Shown piece by piece: positions 6,376 to 14,661 of a stretch of 37,134 nt of DNA. Within the stretch, counting starts at the first letter, position 1, and every line of letters begins with the position of its first letter. The stretch spans positions 1 through 37,134 of the forward strand of contig NZ_JACTVI010000081.1 in the NCBI RefSeq assembly GCF_014495685.1, given 5' to 3'. The notes under the pieces are model-generated. The model was not told where the DNA came from and ran no database searches. It saw nothing but the letters and a program-made list of their open reading frames with translations. The position numbers were made by a program, and so were the translations under genes. This DNA comes from Streptomyces sp. TRM68367. Its GTDB lineage: Bacteria > Actinomycetota > Actinomycetes > Streptomycetales > Streptomycetaceae.

Positions 6376-7431
6376 ATGACGACCGATCAGCCGCATCGCC
6401 GGTTCGGCCCCGATTTCGTAGCCGAACAGAAAAGCCGATACGGCCACCGCCGCCCCGAGGGGCGGCCCCTCTCGTACGACCTCGCCGTAGAAGACGAGTA
6501 CGGCCCGTGGCGAGCATGGCTCGACACGCAACTCGCCCTGCTGCCGGACCAGCACGCCGACACGTACGCGAGGAACCTCTGGAAAGACCAGAACTTCTGG
6601 AGCGATCACATCGAACTCGCCGCCGGCGAGGCACTCCGGGCGTCGGGTCTCCACGTGGAGTACGAACGGCTGTGGGGCACGAAGACACCAGACTGGACCG
6701 TGCTCGACGACGAAGGCCGGCCGGTCGCCCTGGTCGAGGTGTTGACGCACAGCCCGTCGAAAGAGCTGTACGGAAGGATGAAGGCCTGGCACGACCTGGT
6801 CGAGCGGGTCAAGGAGATCCCCGTGCCCGTGGTGCTGACCGCGGCCGGCCCAACTGACCGCCCTCTGAATCCGCCGGACGCGCGCACAGCGAAGAAGATC
6901 GCCCTGGACCTGCGGCGCTACCTGTTGTCACCCCTGCATCAGGTGCAGTTCGCAAGCCAGGGCTACACCTTTCTCCTGATGGCCGATCCGCAGACGGGCT
7001 CCCCAATGCGCGTGCCCGGGATGCGCGCGATCCTGTCCCCGCCCAGCGGCCTGGCCGGAGTCGTCTCGGCCCAGCCGCTTGTTGCAGGCATCGAGGAGAA
7101 GGTCAGCAAGTACCGGGCCCTGGCCAACGAGGCAGGCCTGCCGCTCATCGTCGCCGCCGGAGCCGACAAGTTCACAGGCCTGGGCATCGAACAGCTGGAC
7201 TGTCTCTTGAACGGCAGACCCACGGTGACGGTGCAGTTCAACTTCGGAGACACCTTCATCCACAGCCCCATCGAGTTCCAGCCCGGGAACCCGCCCCGGT
7301 GGATGATGCCTTCGGAGCTGGCCGGAGTGCTCTGGCTGGACAACGAGTTCCCGTTCACGGCGACATGGAGAGAGAACGTGGAGGCTCGGACACCTGCTCC
7401 GGAACGTCTGACCGGAGTCTGGGAACGCTGA
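6376..7431 (+). CDS. Hypothetical protein with possible PD-(D/E)xK-like fold
   Basis: A 351-residue cytosolic protein with no confident family. Residues 78-125 have the layout of a PD-(D/E)xK nuclease core: a helix with Glu80/Glu85, then TPDWTV (Asp106), then a strand VALVEVLT (Glu121). The usual Lys after the Glu is replaced by Leu, so catalysis is doubtful. The C-terminal half (about 230-351) contains VSKYRALANEAGLPLIVAAGAD and a terminal WRENVEAR. No Shine-Dalgarno sequence is seen, and a CATAAT box lies close upstream. It is a single gene diverging from the leader-controlled block and converging on the 93-residue gene. Role in restriction or nucleic-acid processing is conjecture. Confidence 0.7.
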   Translation: MTTDQPHRRFGPDFVAEQKSRYGHRRPEGRPLSYDLAVEDEYGPWRAWLDTQLALLPDQHADTYARNLWKDQNFWSDHIELAAGEALRASGLHVEYERLWGTKTPDWTVLDDEGRPVALVEVLTHSPSKELYGRMKAWHDLVERVKEIPVPVVLTAAGPTDRPLNPPDARTAKKIALDLRRYLLSPLHQVQFASQGYTFLLMADPQTGSPMRVPGMRAILSPPSGLAGVVSAQPLVAGIEEKVSKYRALANEAGLPLIVAAGADKFTGLGIEQLDCLLNGRPTVTVQFNFGDTFIHSPIEFQPGNPPRWMMPSELAGVLWLDNEFPFTATWRENVEARTPAPERLTGVWER

Positions 7432-7439
7432 AAGGCTCC

Positions 7440-7462
7440 GCCCGCACATTCCTTGCGCGGGC
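7440..7462 (+). terminator. Short hairpin between convergent genes
   Basis: GCCCGC (7440-7445) pairs with GCGGGC (7457-7462), nine bases after the stop at 7431 and ahead of the convergent gene ending at 7484. Confidence 0.45.
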
Positions 7463-7483
7463 GCAGGGCCGAGCGGGGCGACG

Positions 7484-7765
7484 TCACGATTCCTCGGGGC
7501 CGCCGGTGCGCCCGACCAGATGGGTCTGCAACTCGTCCAGGAGCACCATTGCGTCGTCCACGGTCACGTACGACTTACAGATCGAAGCCGTGGCATCGAC
7601 CTCGACCTTGATTTCGAATTCGGCGTATGTGGCGTCGTCGTCCCAGTTGTAGGTGCCGGGCGGAGCGGCGCCAATTCCATCGGGGCCTTCGTTGAACCAC
7701 CCGCGTCCGAAGATGACTTCAAGTGTTTCACCGAGGGTGCTCTGTGGGATTCCGCTGAAATCCAC
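7484..7765 (-). CDS. Hypothetical protein, 93 aa
   Basis: A small acidic ORF with a GTG start and a weak ribosome-binding site. The middle is beta-rich with many acidic residues (NWDDDATYAEFEIKVEVDA), followed by VTVDDAMVLLDELQTHL, a probable helix. No family is recognised and there is no signal peptide. It converges on the plus-strand gene at 6376. Confidence 0.55.
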   Translation of the reverse strand: MDFSGIPQSTLGETLEVIFGRGWFNEGPDGIGAAPPGTYNWDDDATYAEFEIKVEVDATASICKSYVTVDDAMVLLDELQTHLVGRTGGPEES

Positions 7766-7807
7766 TGTGGCGCGGACGTGATCGTCGAAGCATACGAAGC
7801 CGGATGC

Positions 7808-7963
7808 TTATCTGGGCCGTTCGACTCTCATGCGCGGATCACAGCAGCCGGTTGGGCGTCCAAGGCCGGGGAATGCGGCGGCAAAGGCGACCAGGGCGGC
7901 GTCCTGCTGGGCGGTCCAGGCCGTGTGCCAGTGCTCAAGGGCTTGGCGGGCGTGCGGCTGCAT
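7808..7963 (-). CDS. Small ORF, 51 aa
   Basis: ATG at 7963 with GGAG eight bases upstream. The product starts MQPHARQALEHWHTAWTAQQ and continues with an alanine-rich helix before a CC pair and an arginine-rich end. Third-position GC is high. No family is recognised. It could be a genuine small gene or the remnant of a larger one, since the 300 bases upstream look degenerate. Confidence 0.4.
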   Translation of the reverse strand: MQPHARQALEHWHTAWTAQQDAALVAFAAAFPGLGRPTGCCDPRMRVERPR

Positions 7964-8280
7964 GGGCTCTCCGATCCAACACGATCGAGAAGGCCAAGGG
8001 TGAGGTGGTGCAAATCGCTGCAGACCGGGCCCGATCGGCTTGCTCGCCGTGGGGCCGGCGGGCGCTGTGGGCCGGGACCGACCTGCTTACGCGGAGGGCT
8101 TTCCGGAACCGGAGGATGCCCGTGGCCCGGGTTCGGCGGGACGGTGGGGATGTTGAACGCGGCTTCGGTGGCGCCGTCGGGGCCTTGTCGGCTCGGCGAT
8201 GAACCGCAGGGTCATCGCCGTGTCAGGGCCGAGCCGGATGGACAACGGGGCAGCGGAAGGTGGCTGTTGGTGGGCGGGGC
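7964..8280. other. Non-coding or degenerate stretch
   Basis: Open frames overlap in several phases on both strands, but none has a good start, ribosome-binding site and sensible composition together. A stretch on the minus strand (about 8,013-8,200) reads like proline-rich coding sequence split between frames and may be a decayed gene. Confidence 0.35.
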
Positions 8281-9243
8281 TCATATGGGTACACCTCGAA
8301 GGCGCGTCGGCGCCGCGGCCGTGGATTCGGGCGCGCGGAGCGCGGCCTCGGCCATCCCGCTCAGAACCTGAGTCACCGCGGCGTGGCCGAACCTGTTGGT
8401 GGGCAGTCGGTGCCCGGCGCCCGCGACGGGCGCGTGGACACGTGCGTTGGGCAGCTGCCGGGCCAGTTCACGGGTCTGGGACAGGGGGATCCAGTCGTCC
8501 AGCTCGCCCGTGATGATCTCGACTTGGTCGTCGAGGGCGTCGAGCGCGTGAAGCTGATCTGCCGTGGTGTAGGTGCGCAGGGACTGCCACAGCTCGGCGA
8601 TCTGCTCCGTGGGCGTATGGCGGATAGCTTGTCGACCCGGCGGCGGAATGTCGTCATGGTGCTGTGCCTCGGGGCGGAGCGCCCATGGGTGACGGTTCGG
8701 GAGCCGACGCCGTACGGCGTCGGCGGCGGGCGGCATCCAGCAGAGGGGATACGAGTAACTGGCACGGACTGCTGCCTTGATCCAGTGGCGAGGGTGGTTG
8801 CCCGGTGCCAGCTGGGCTCTGCTGCAGGCCGTCGAGATCAGGGCCACGTGGGGGTTCCGGCGCCGGATGAGTTCCGGTTGCCGGGCAGCGACGGTGAGGG
8901 CTGCCATGCCGCCCATGCTGTGGCCGGCGAGGACGATCGGGCCCTGGGGTGTGGTCGCGTCGATGATGTGGGCGAGGTCGGCGCCGAGCCGGTCGATGGT
9001 GAGTGCGGCGTGGCCGGGGTCCGATGTGCCGTGGGCTCGCTGGTCGTAGCGGACGACCCGAACGCCGCGGGCGGACAGTTCGCGTGCCTGGAGGCGCCAC
9101 ACGTCCGCGGTCATCAGGTATCCGTGGCTGAGGATGGCCGTCACGCCGGCGTGTGAAGGACCATCGGTGTAGACCGTCAGCCGGGCGTCGTCGTCGGTGA
9201 CGACCGTGGACCGTCGGGTGCCCGGGGGCGCAGCCGCCCTCAC
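8281..9243 (-). CDS. Alpha/beta hydrolase
   Basis: A 320-residue serine hydrolase of the alpha/beta fold. The oxyanion region is SHGYLM (39-44), the nucleophile elbow GHSMGG holds Ser109, the likely acid is in GELDDW (Asp249 or Asp250), and the catalytic His278 is in GAGHRLP. The cap between 130 and 225 is helical with an arginine-rich segment. The GTG start overlaps the stop of the upstream GNAT gene as GTGA, which fixes the start despite a much longer open frame. It is the last gene of an operon with two GNAT acetyltransferases. An esterase or amidase acting on the acetyltransferase product is plausible; the substrate is unknown. Confidence 0.85.
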   Translation of the reverse strand: MRAAAPPGTRRSTVVTDDDARLTVYTDGPSHAGVTAILSHGYLMTADVWRLQARELSARGVRVVRYDQRAHGTSDPGHAALTIDRLGADLAHIIDATTPQGPIVLAGHSMGGMAALTVAARQPELIRRRNPHVALISTACSRAQLAPGNHPRHWIKAAVRASYSYPLCWMPPAADAVRRRLPNRHPWALRPEAQHHDDIPPPGRQAIRHTPTEQIAELWQSLRTYTTADQLHALDALDDQVEIITGELDDWIPLSQTRELARQLPNARVHAPVAGAGHRLPTNRFGHAAVTQVLSGMAEAALRAPESTAAAPTRLRGVPI

Positions 9244-9863
9244 AGCGCGATCCGGAATTCGAGCTCGTCGGCGACGTCCAGGCCGGAGTTCGGCAGCAAG
9301 CCGAGCAGCGCCATGTTGCGCACGTACGAGGTCTGGGGAAGGGCCGGACCGCCGAGATGCTCGACGATGAGGAGCATGCGCCAGTTCGTCCACAGCGAGG
9401 TAACGGCGAGGGACGTGAATCCGGCGTCGCGGGCGAGGTCGGCAGCAAGATCGGCCAGTCGCGTACCGAGCCCACGCGACTGGTAGGCATCCGGAGAGCG
9501 GTCGGCGACCAGCATCGCCACGTCGCACACCTCCGGTGCGTTGGAGCGCTCGACCATCGATGCCATGGCCACGACGCGATCAGACTGGTATGGGGTTACA
9601 AGGAGCGCCCGACTGCGCGGGCTGTCCGCCATGCGCCGCCACTCGGCGGCGGAGAATCCGGGACGGCCGGCTCCGTACCGTCCGACGAGGGTCGCGGCGC
9701 TGCAGCGGGCATGCAGGTCCTCGACGAGCGGGTAGTCCTCGACGACCGCCGCGCGGGTGTACGCGACCGAGCCGTCGTCCAGGATGAAGGGCGTGTCGTG
9801 TCTGACATCAGTGAGGAGCGGGGGCACTGAGGAGATCTCCAATTCAGCGTCGGATGTCTTCAT
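9240..9863 (-). CDS. GNAT family N-acetyltransferase (second of a pair)
   Basis: A 207-residue GCN5-related acetyltransferase. Residues 30-60 form the first strand and helix (YTRAAVVEDYPLVEDLHARC). The acetyl-CoA pyrophosphate-binding motif YQSRGLGTRL is near residue 135, followed by VTSLWTNWRMLLIVEHLG, a typical GNAT C-terminal segment. It aligns throughout with the GNAT encoded at 10,109-10,741 (both have (M/L)HARCS, EW and a GLGT loop), so the two arose by duplication. The ATG at 9863 has a poor ribosome-binding site; the frame is open further upstream and a longer start is possible. It is translationally coupled to the hydrolase downstream. The substrate is unknown. Confidence 0.85.
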   Translation of the reverse strand: MKTSDAELEISSVPPLLTDVRHDTPFILDDGSVAYTRAAVVEDYPLVEDLHARCSAATLVGRYGAGRPGFSAAEWRRMADSPRSRALLVTPYQSDRVVAMASMVERSNAPEVCDVAMLVADRSPDAYQSRGLGTRLADLAADLARDAGFTSLAVTSLWTNWRMLLIVEHLGGPALPQTSYVRNMALLGLLPNSGLDVADELEFRIAL

Positions 9864-9900
9864 GCGGCTGGTCAGGAACAGCCGGCGGTGTTGCGCGATG

Positions 9901-10068
9901 TCAGCCCCCGAGATGACCGGTAGCGCTCCGATCCCGGTCTGTCCTGCGGAATCCTCCGAGCCGGTACGCCACGACCTCGCCGGCTGCTGCCCCGGTGATG
10001 ACGGAAGACGATGGCCCGTGCGTGAGGCCGACGATCTCGATGCCGACCGGCCCGGTGGATCCCGGCAC
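9901..10068 (-). CDS. Small ORF between two GNAT genes, 55 aa
   Basis: A short frame with strongly biased third positions, starting at GTG (10068) and ending at 9901. The sequence begins PGSTGPVGIEIVGLTHGPSS and has GEVVAYRLGGFRRTDRD near its end. The competing 77-codon frame at 9,872-10,105 has arginine-rich shadow composition. No family is recognised. Its place between paralogous acetyltransferases suggests a small partner or peptide substrate of the operon, but this is inference. Confidence 0.4.
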   Translation of the reverse strand: MPGSTGPVGIEIVGLTHGPSSSVITGAAAGEVVAYRLGGFRRTDRDRSATGHLGG

Positions 10069-10108
10069 GACGAGAAGCAGGAGCCTGGAGGATGGTCTTG
10101 TGCATGGC

Positions 10109-10741
10109 CTACTCCTCCACGCGGATCAGCGCGTCGACGGTCGGCCCGCTCGGGTGCTCCACTTCGGCATTCAGCCCCCGCAGGATGGAGAGCATCCGTT
10201 GGTTGCCGCGTCCCGTCATAGCTGTGATGGCCCGGCAGTCGAGGGTGTAGGTGCGGGCGAGGTTCACCATGTAGCCCGTGAGAACCGTGCCCAGCCCTTG
10301 TCCCTGCCAGGAGTCCTCGACGAGGATGCCGAGTTCTCGGACATGGGGGGCCGAGGTGCGCAGCAGGTGGGTGACGGCGATGACGCGGGACCGGTCATGA
10401 ACCGGGGTGGTGATCAAGGTCGTGCCGTTCGCCCGGTCGCAGAGGTGCCACCACTCGTGGGTCGTCACAGCCTGCCGAGCTGCGTTGTAGCGGGCATAGC
10501 AGGAATCCAGCGAGCACCTGGCATGCATCTCGTTGACCTGGTCGAGGTCTTCGATACACGCCATCCGGGTCAGCGTCACCCGATTCGCGCGCGTGGTCAT
10601 CTGCAGCGGCGGGGGATCGAGCAGCAGCGAGGAGACTGGCAGCTGCGGCACGGCGGATGCGGGCTCTAGTGCATCCTGGGTCAACGGTGAGCGGTTGTCG
10701 CTCTGACCAGTGACTTCCGAGCCAGTGCCGTTCTTCGTCAT
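10109..10741 (-). CDS. GNAT family N-acetyltransferase (first of a pair)
   Basis: A 210-residue acetyltransferase. The acetyl-CoA loop WQGQGLGTVL is around residue 143, and the segment VTLTRMACIEDLDQVNEMHARC (about 55-76) opens the GNAT fold. The N-terminal 45 residues are polar and probably disordered. The ATG at 10741 has AGGAGG nine bases upstream, the best ribosome-binding site in this operon, so it is probably the first gene. It is paralogous to the GNAT at 9,240-9,863. Together with the 55-residue ORF and the hydrolase it forms a four-gene minus-strand operon. Confidence 0.85.
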   Translation of the reverse strand: MTKNGTGSEVTGQSDNRSPLTQDALEPASAVPQLPVSSLLLDPPPLQMTTRANRVTLTRMACIEDLDQVNEMHARCSLDSCYARYNAARQAVTTHEWWHLCDRANGTTLITTPVHDRSRVIAVTHLLRTSAPHVRELGILVEDSWQGQGLGTVLTGYMVNLARTYTLDCRAITAMTGRGNQRMLSILRGLNAEVEHPSGPTVDALIRVEE

Positions 10742-10799
10742 CCGGTCTTCCTCCTGGCCCGGTGCCGTTTCCCTCGTGACTTGCTTCGTGGACGTCCGG

Positions 10800-11393
10800 T
10801 CAGCTCTTCACGGGCCATTCCAGGGGCTCCTTGTAGTAGCCCTGCGTGAGCTCCACCGCGCTCGCCCGCTGACCCTCCGGGATGAGGAAGGCGGTGCAGA
10901 TCCGCTCCGACCGCCCCGCCGCGAGCTTCTTGTCGCTGTCGAAAGCTGGGCAGTTGGGCCATTTCGCCTGGCCAAGGAGCACGATGAGGGCACGCGTGCG
11001 CTGGCCACTGCTGGTCTTGATGACCAGGTCGTCGTCCATGTCACCAACGCGCATGGCCTTGCCGCCCTCGTGGGTGAGCGTGGACCAGACGAACACAGGG
11101 ATCTGCGGTCCCTCCTTCGCGTCCCTCTCCAGCCCAGAGTTGTCCACGTCGGCTGCAGTGCCGGTCACCACCTTGGTAGGCGTGACCCTGTAGGTGGCGC
11201 CGGCAGAGTCCTGCATGGTGCTCTCCTGCACCGGACTGGGCTGGCCGAGATGGAACGTCGTCTGCTCCTGTGCCGTGCTGGAGGCGGAATTCGGGCGCCC
11301 TGCTGCCGAATCGTCGTCGCTGCATCCGGTCAGCACCACGGCCAGGGCCAAAGCACCGATCACCGTCGGAACAGCACGAGTCCACCTACGCAT
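10800..11393 (-). CDS. Secreted lipoprotein, 197 aa
   Basis: The N-terminus has a type II signal peptide: a charged start (MRRWTR), a hydrophobic core and the lipobox LTGC with lipidated Cys24, followed by a DDD/Ser-rich linker. The mature domain (about 65-197) is beta-rich and contains PVFVWSTLTHEGG and two cysteines (in NCPAF and ICTAF) that could form a disulfide. Similar small extracellular lipoproteins are common in Streptomyces and have no known function. The start at 11393 is chosen over 11480 because AGGAAG precedes it and the signal peptide follows directly. Confidence 0.82.
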   Translation of the reverse strand: MRRWTRAVPTVIGALALAVVLTGCSDDDSAAGRPNSASSTAQEQTTFHLGQPSPVQESTMQDSAGATYRVTPTKVVTGTAADVDNSGLERDAKEGPQIPVFVWSTLTHEGGKAMRVGDMDDDLVIKTSSGQRTRALIVLLGQAKWPNCPAFDSDKKLAAGRSERICTAFLIPEGQRASAVELTQGYYKEPLEWPVKS

Positions 11394-11623
11394 GTCTTCC
11401 TCGCTTCTCCTATTGCGGGCTGGCCGGCGGCGCTCCTGGCACGAGACCCGGCCTTCTCTTGGTGGCGCTGATCTCGACATGGGCAGGACTGCGACGACCT
11501 ACGGCAAAGAGCCGCCACACGTTTCGCCTGGTCCTCCGTGGTTCCGTACACGTATGTTGTGGGCTCGTCCCTGACCAACTGACTCGTCGGCGTCCAGTCC
11601 GTCGCGTGTGCTTCGTCTCGCAT
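11360..11623 (-). CDS. Possible small ORF upstream of the lipoprotein
   Basis: An ATG-initiated frame of 87 codons that overlaps the lipoprotein start by 34 bases. The first half reads plausibly (SQLVRDEPTTYVYGTTEDQAKRV as a strand-helix), the second half is arginine/cysteine-rich. There is no clear ribosome-binding site. It may be spurious. Confidence 0.25.
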   Translation of the reverse strand: MRDEAHATDWTPTSQLVRDEPTTYVYGTTEDQAKRVAALCRRSSQSCPCRDQRHQEKAGSRARSAAGQPAIGEARKTCVGGLVLFRR

Positions 11624-11699
11624 TGCTGCCGGTTTCTCGCTGCGGCTGCACGGGCCGTCGCCGCGCAGCCGCAAGCGCCCCGGACAGCGGGATGGCGGG

Positions 11700-12068
11700 T
11701 CAGTCCAACTGCATCGGTGTGTTGATGTAGATGCGAGCCACCCAGCCCGTCTCGCCCTTGTGCACGCCGGACTTGACCTTCACGTATCCCCAGCTCTTGC
11801 CGCTGCCGGTCGAGCCCTTGTTGCAGTCCCAGTAGACCCGCGTGTTCTTGGCGAGCTGACCGGTCGCGGTGTACTTGGTCCCCGGCCCGGTGCGGAACCG
11901 CACGGTGGTGGAGACGGTGGTGTTGAGCTTCACCGACTCGGTACAGGCGCTGCGGCCGACCTTGGAAGGGGCGGCCGAGGCGGTGGTCGCCGTCGCCGCC
12001 ACACCGGCCGTCACCGATAGGGCCAGCACGGCCGAGGCGGCCAGACGCGCAGGAGTGCGGAGCGTCAT
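11700..12068 (-). CDS. Secreted SH3-like domain protein
   Basis: A 122-residue exported protein. A Sec signal peptide (arginine-containing start, alanine/valine-rich core, cleavage near ASAAP) precedes a bacterial SH3-type domain with the hallmark VRFRTGPGTKYTATGQL, a tyrosine-tryptophan strand (VYWDCNK) and a closing GETGWVARIYI. Such domains often bind cell-wall peptides. Two cysteines probably form a disulfide. The ATG at 12068 has GAGAGGAC upstream. A related protein is encoded at 12,654-12,998 and a more distant one at 27,202-27,561. Confidence 0.85.
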   Translation of the reverse strand: MTLRTPARLAASAVLALSVTAGVAATATTASAAPSKVGRSACTESVKLNTTVSTTVRFRTGPGTKYTATGQLAKNTRVYWDCNKGSTGSGKSWGYVKVKSGVHKGETGWVARIYINTPMQLD

Positions 12069-12653
12069 GAGAGTCCTCTCGTCAGATGAGTTACTTGGGC
12101 TTTGCCGGATCGGGAGGCGTGCGGAATGCGGCCCGGTCCGGACGTAGGGATGAGGTGCCGCACCGATCGGGTGGTGTGGCACGGTGCCTGGCTGAACGTC
12201 AGGCAGACTTGATGCGCTGGCTGGTGCGCTCGAACTCCCGCATGCAAGGCCGGAGTTTCGTGGCCCAAGCAGCAGCCTTCAGGTCCGTGCTGCCTCGGTC
12301 GTCCGGTCCCGCGAATGCCGCCCGGATGTAGATTCCGGATGGACTTGTCGCGCTACGGGCACTCGTGTCGGTCGGGATGACCTCACGGCACGGGCCTACA
12401 TTTCGCGCGGACTCCGCGGGCGCCGGAGACCACTGTTCTGACCAGTGGTTTTCCGGCTGGTCCCGTTCTGTGTCGTCGGGCCGTTGTCCCGCCCCCGTGT
12501 CGGTTTCCTCGGGACGAGACCTCGATGCGCCGGAGCAGGGGGCGTTTCACCTGCGGTTTCCGGGTGCGGTGTGGGATCTGATACCGCACCGACATCGGAA
12601 CCGGGAATCCGACGCGACAGACGGGACCCACAGCATCGGTTCCCTTGAGTCGC
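12069..12653. other. Intergenic stretch
   Basis: No gene, RNA or repeat can be supported here. Open frames on both strands have shadow-type composition and no ribosome-binding sites. The promoter of the SH3-like gene at 11,700-12,068 presumably lies in the right-hand part next to 12,069. Confidence 0.4.
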
Positions 12654-12998
12654 TCAGCCGGCCAGTTGGTAGAGCATGTCGCTGCGGATCCAGCCGGTGG
12701 TCCCCTTGGCCAAGCCCCCCTTCGAGCGCTTGGTCAACTTGCTGTAGTACCAGTTGCTCTTGCCGCAGTAGATACGCAGGCGGTCGCCGTCGTAGAGCCG
12801 TCCCTTCGCCGTGTAGCCGGTACTCGGGCCGGTCCTGTAGTTGACTCCGTCCCCATCCACCACCCCCGTGAAGTCGGTCACGTTGTATGTGCACTTGGGA
12901 GAGCTGGCAGCGGACGCGGTCGGCGCCAGTGCTATCGCACCCCCCGCGAGGAGAGCGGTGGACAGGGTCATGGCTGCGGTTCGGCGGAACGCTGTCAT
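12654..12998 (-). CDS. Secreted SH3-like domain protein
   Basis: A 114-residue protein with a Sec signal peptide (MTAFRRTAAMTLSTALLAGG, cleavage near TASAA) and a compact SH3-like domain: GVNYRTGPSTGYTAKGRL, a basic strand with Cys and Tyr residues (RIYCGKSNWYYSKL) and a terminal GTTGWIRSDMLYQ. Two cysteines (in PKCTYN and IYCGK) match those of its paralog at 11,700-12,068. The ATG at 12998 has AGGGAG upstream. It is probably a separate transcription unit because 585 bases separate it from the next gene. Confidence 0.85.
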   Translation of the reverse strand: MTAFRRTAAMTLSTALLAGGAIALAPTASAASSPKCTYNVTDFTGVVDGDGVNYRTGPSTGYTAKGRLYDGDRLRIYCGKSNWYYSKLTKRSKGGLAKGTTGWIRSDMLYQLAG

Positions 12999-13272
12999 GA
13001 ACGAGGACTCCCTCTTTGATGCGTACGACCTCAGGCCGCGCGAGGCGACCTCATCAACAGGCGTTTATGTTAAGTCGCCACTCGTCTCTGAAAACAGCGT
13101 TGCTGCATCTTGGGTCTATCAACATGTGTGCATGACGTGGGCCGTGAGGTTTCTCCCCAGCGGGCCGGCATTGAAGGGCGCCGCAGTTGGCGTCTCGGGA
13201 GACGGGCGTAGCCGTTGGGGTGCAGGTCGGTCAACCAAGCGTTGAGACATCGGAAGGCCCGATACTGGGTCT

Positions 13273-13554
13273 GTGACCGGACGGCAGAAGTTGATGACCA
13301 CCGACGGGATCCGCGAGTTCGTCAACGCCGCTCTCGCAGATCCCGCCGTCGACCTCGCAATCCCCCTTGCGATGTCGCTTGCGCTCCGCGAGGGATTGGG
13401 CGCGACAGTCCTCACCACGCTGTCCCGTGGCGACTATCACCCGAGCGTCGGAGACGTACCGGGGAGCCTCACCTACCGTGACGGCGACGAGATCAAGGTC
13501 GCCAAGCTCTCCACGGAGTCCGAACTCCTCCTATCTGCCTACCTGGACCGATGA
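13273..13554 (+). CDS. Hypothetical protein, 93 aa
   Basis: An open frame with high third-position GC, a GTG start (an internal ATG at residue 8 is an alternative) and no strong ribosome-binding site. It has an N-terminal helical half (TDGIREFVNAALADP, AIPLAMSLALREGLG) and a C-terminal acidic part (YRDGDEIKVAKLSTESELLL). No family is recognised. It is the only plus-strand gene in a minus-strand neighbourhood. Confidence 0.5.
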   Translation: MTGRQKLMTTDGIREFVNAALADPAVDLAIPLAMSLALREGLGATVLTTLSRGDYHPSVGDVPGSLTYRDGDEIKVAKLSTESELLLSAYLDR

Positions 13555-13747
13555 CTGCGGTAGAGGACCTCGTCCTCACTCGCGCGAGCGACCTGGCCGA
13601 AGTCGGGGACAGTGAGGATCAGGCACTCGGTCACCCCTTTGCAGCCAAGGAAGTTGCTAAGCCAACCCCCCTGGCCGTCATGAGCGTGCGTGCATGGCAG
13701 GGCTGGTGAAGTCCGTTGCTGGCTGATACGGCTCTGGCAGCGTGCCC

Positions 13748-14620
13748 TCAGCGGAGTCGCGTCACTGTGACTACCGCGTGTCTCGACGTCCCAGCCAGGA
13801 CCTCGACGACGAGGTCCGGCGATGCCGCCATGTACGCCTCGCCTGTGTCCGTACGGCCACGCCCGGAAGCCGGCGAAATGGCGAGGTGCCCAGCGATCTG
13901 CGCGGCCAGCGGCGCGCCGAGCGCCTGGGAGAGCGCCGTACGCCCGTCCGGCAGACGGACCGCTACCGTGCGCGGGCGTGCCGCCGGCCCCGTGTAGCCG
14001 ATCACCTCCGCATCGACCGTCTCGGAATGCCGCACCTTCTTCCACGAGGAGGAGCGCCCCGGACGGTACGGCGACGTCGAGAGCTTTGCGACGACACCCT
14101 CAACACCCGTGCCCTGGAGGGAGTCGGACCAGACCTCGGCCACCTCCGCATCGTCCGTCGCCGACACTGCCTGAATCCGTGACGGCGACGGAAGACCCGC
14201 CAGCACATCGAGCATGGCACCGCGCCGGTACTCGTACGGCCGACTCCGTACATCCCCCGTCGGCAGTGCGAGCACATCCCACACGATGTACAGGGCCGGA
14301 TGATCTTCCGACAGGCGCGGCGCCCGCGACGGCGACGACAAAGCGCGGGACTGCGCAGCCTCGAACGAAATCCTGCCGTCCACCACGATGATCGCCTCGC
14401 CGTCCAGGATGACGCCCGGCGGCAGCTCCATCCCAGCGACAGCAATGTCCATCCATGACGCGGTCACGTCCCGCCCGGAACGAGCCTGAAGCCGCACCGT
14501 GCCCGTCTCCCGCCACAGCACCGTGCGGTGCCCGTCGAGCTTGACCTCGTACCACCAGTTCGGCCCGACCGGCAGCCGGGGAACCAGCTCAGCGAGCGCC
14601 ACCTGTACGGGGAACTTCAC
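13748..14620 (-). CDS. ATP-dependent DNA ligase, short form
   Basis: A 290-residue ATP-dependent DNA ligase that would seal nicks through a ligase-AMP intermediate. Motif I EVKLDGHR carries the adenylated Lys27. Motif III is LDGE (72-75), motif IV GVEGVVAK (172-179) and motif V includes WKKVR (193-197). The remaining 90 residues are an OB-fold (DAEVIGYTG onward). The start is GTG at 14620 with GGAGG seven bases upstream. The frame is open further upstream but overlaps the next gene. Length matches LigC-type and stand-alone LigD-ligase-domain enzymes used in repair or NHEJ. Ku and polymerase/nuclease domains are absent nearby. The DUF6233-like gene precedes it on the same strand. Confidence 0.88.
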   Translation of the reverse strand: MKFPVQVALAELVPRLPVGPNWWYEVKLDGHRTVLWRETGTVRLQARSGRDVTASWMDIAVAGMELPPGVILDGEAIIVVDGRISFEAAQSRALSSPSRAPRLSEDHPALYIVWDVLALPTGDVRSRPYEYRRGAMLDVLAGLPSPSRIQAVSATDDAEVAEVWSDSLQGTGVEGVVAKLSTSPYRPGRSSSWKKVRHSETVDAEVIGYTGPAARPRTVAVRLPDGRTALSQALGAPLAAQIAGHLAISPASGRGRTDTGEAYMAASPDLVVEVLAGTSRHAVVTVTRLR

Positions 14621-14661
14621 ACGATCAGCCTCCGACCTCCGCGGGTGCACCGCCTGCCGAC

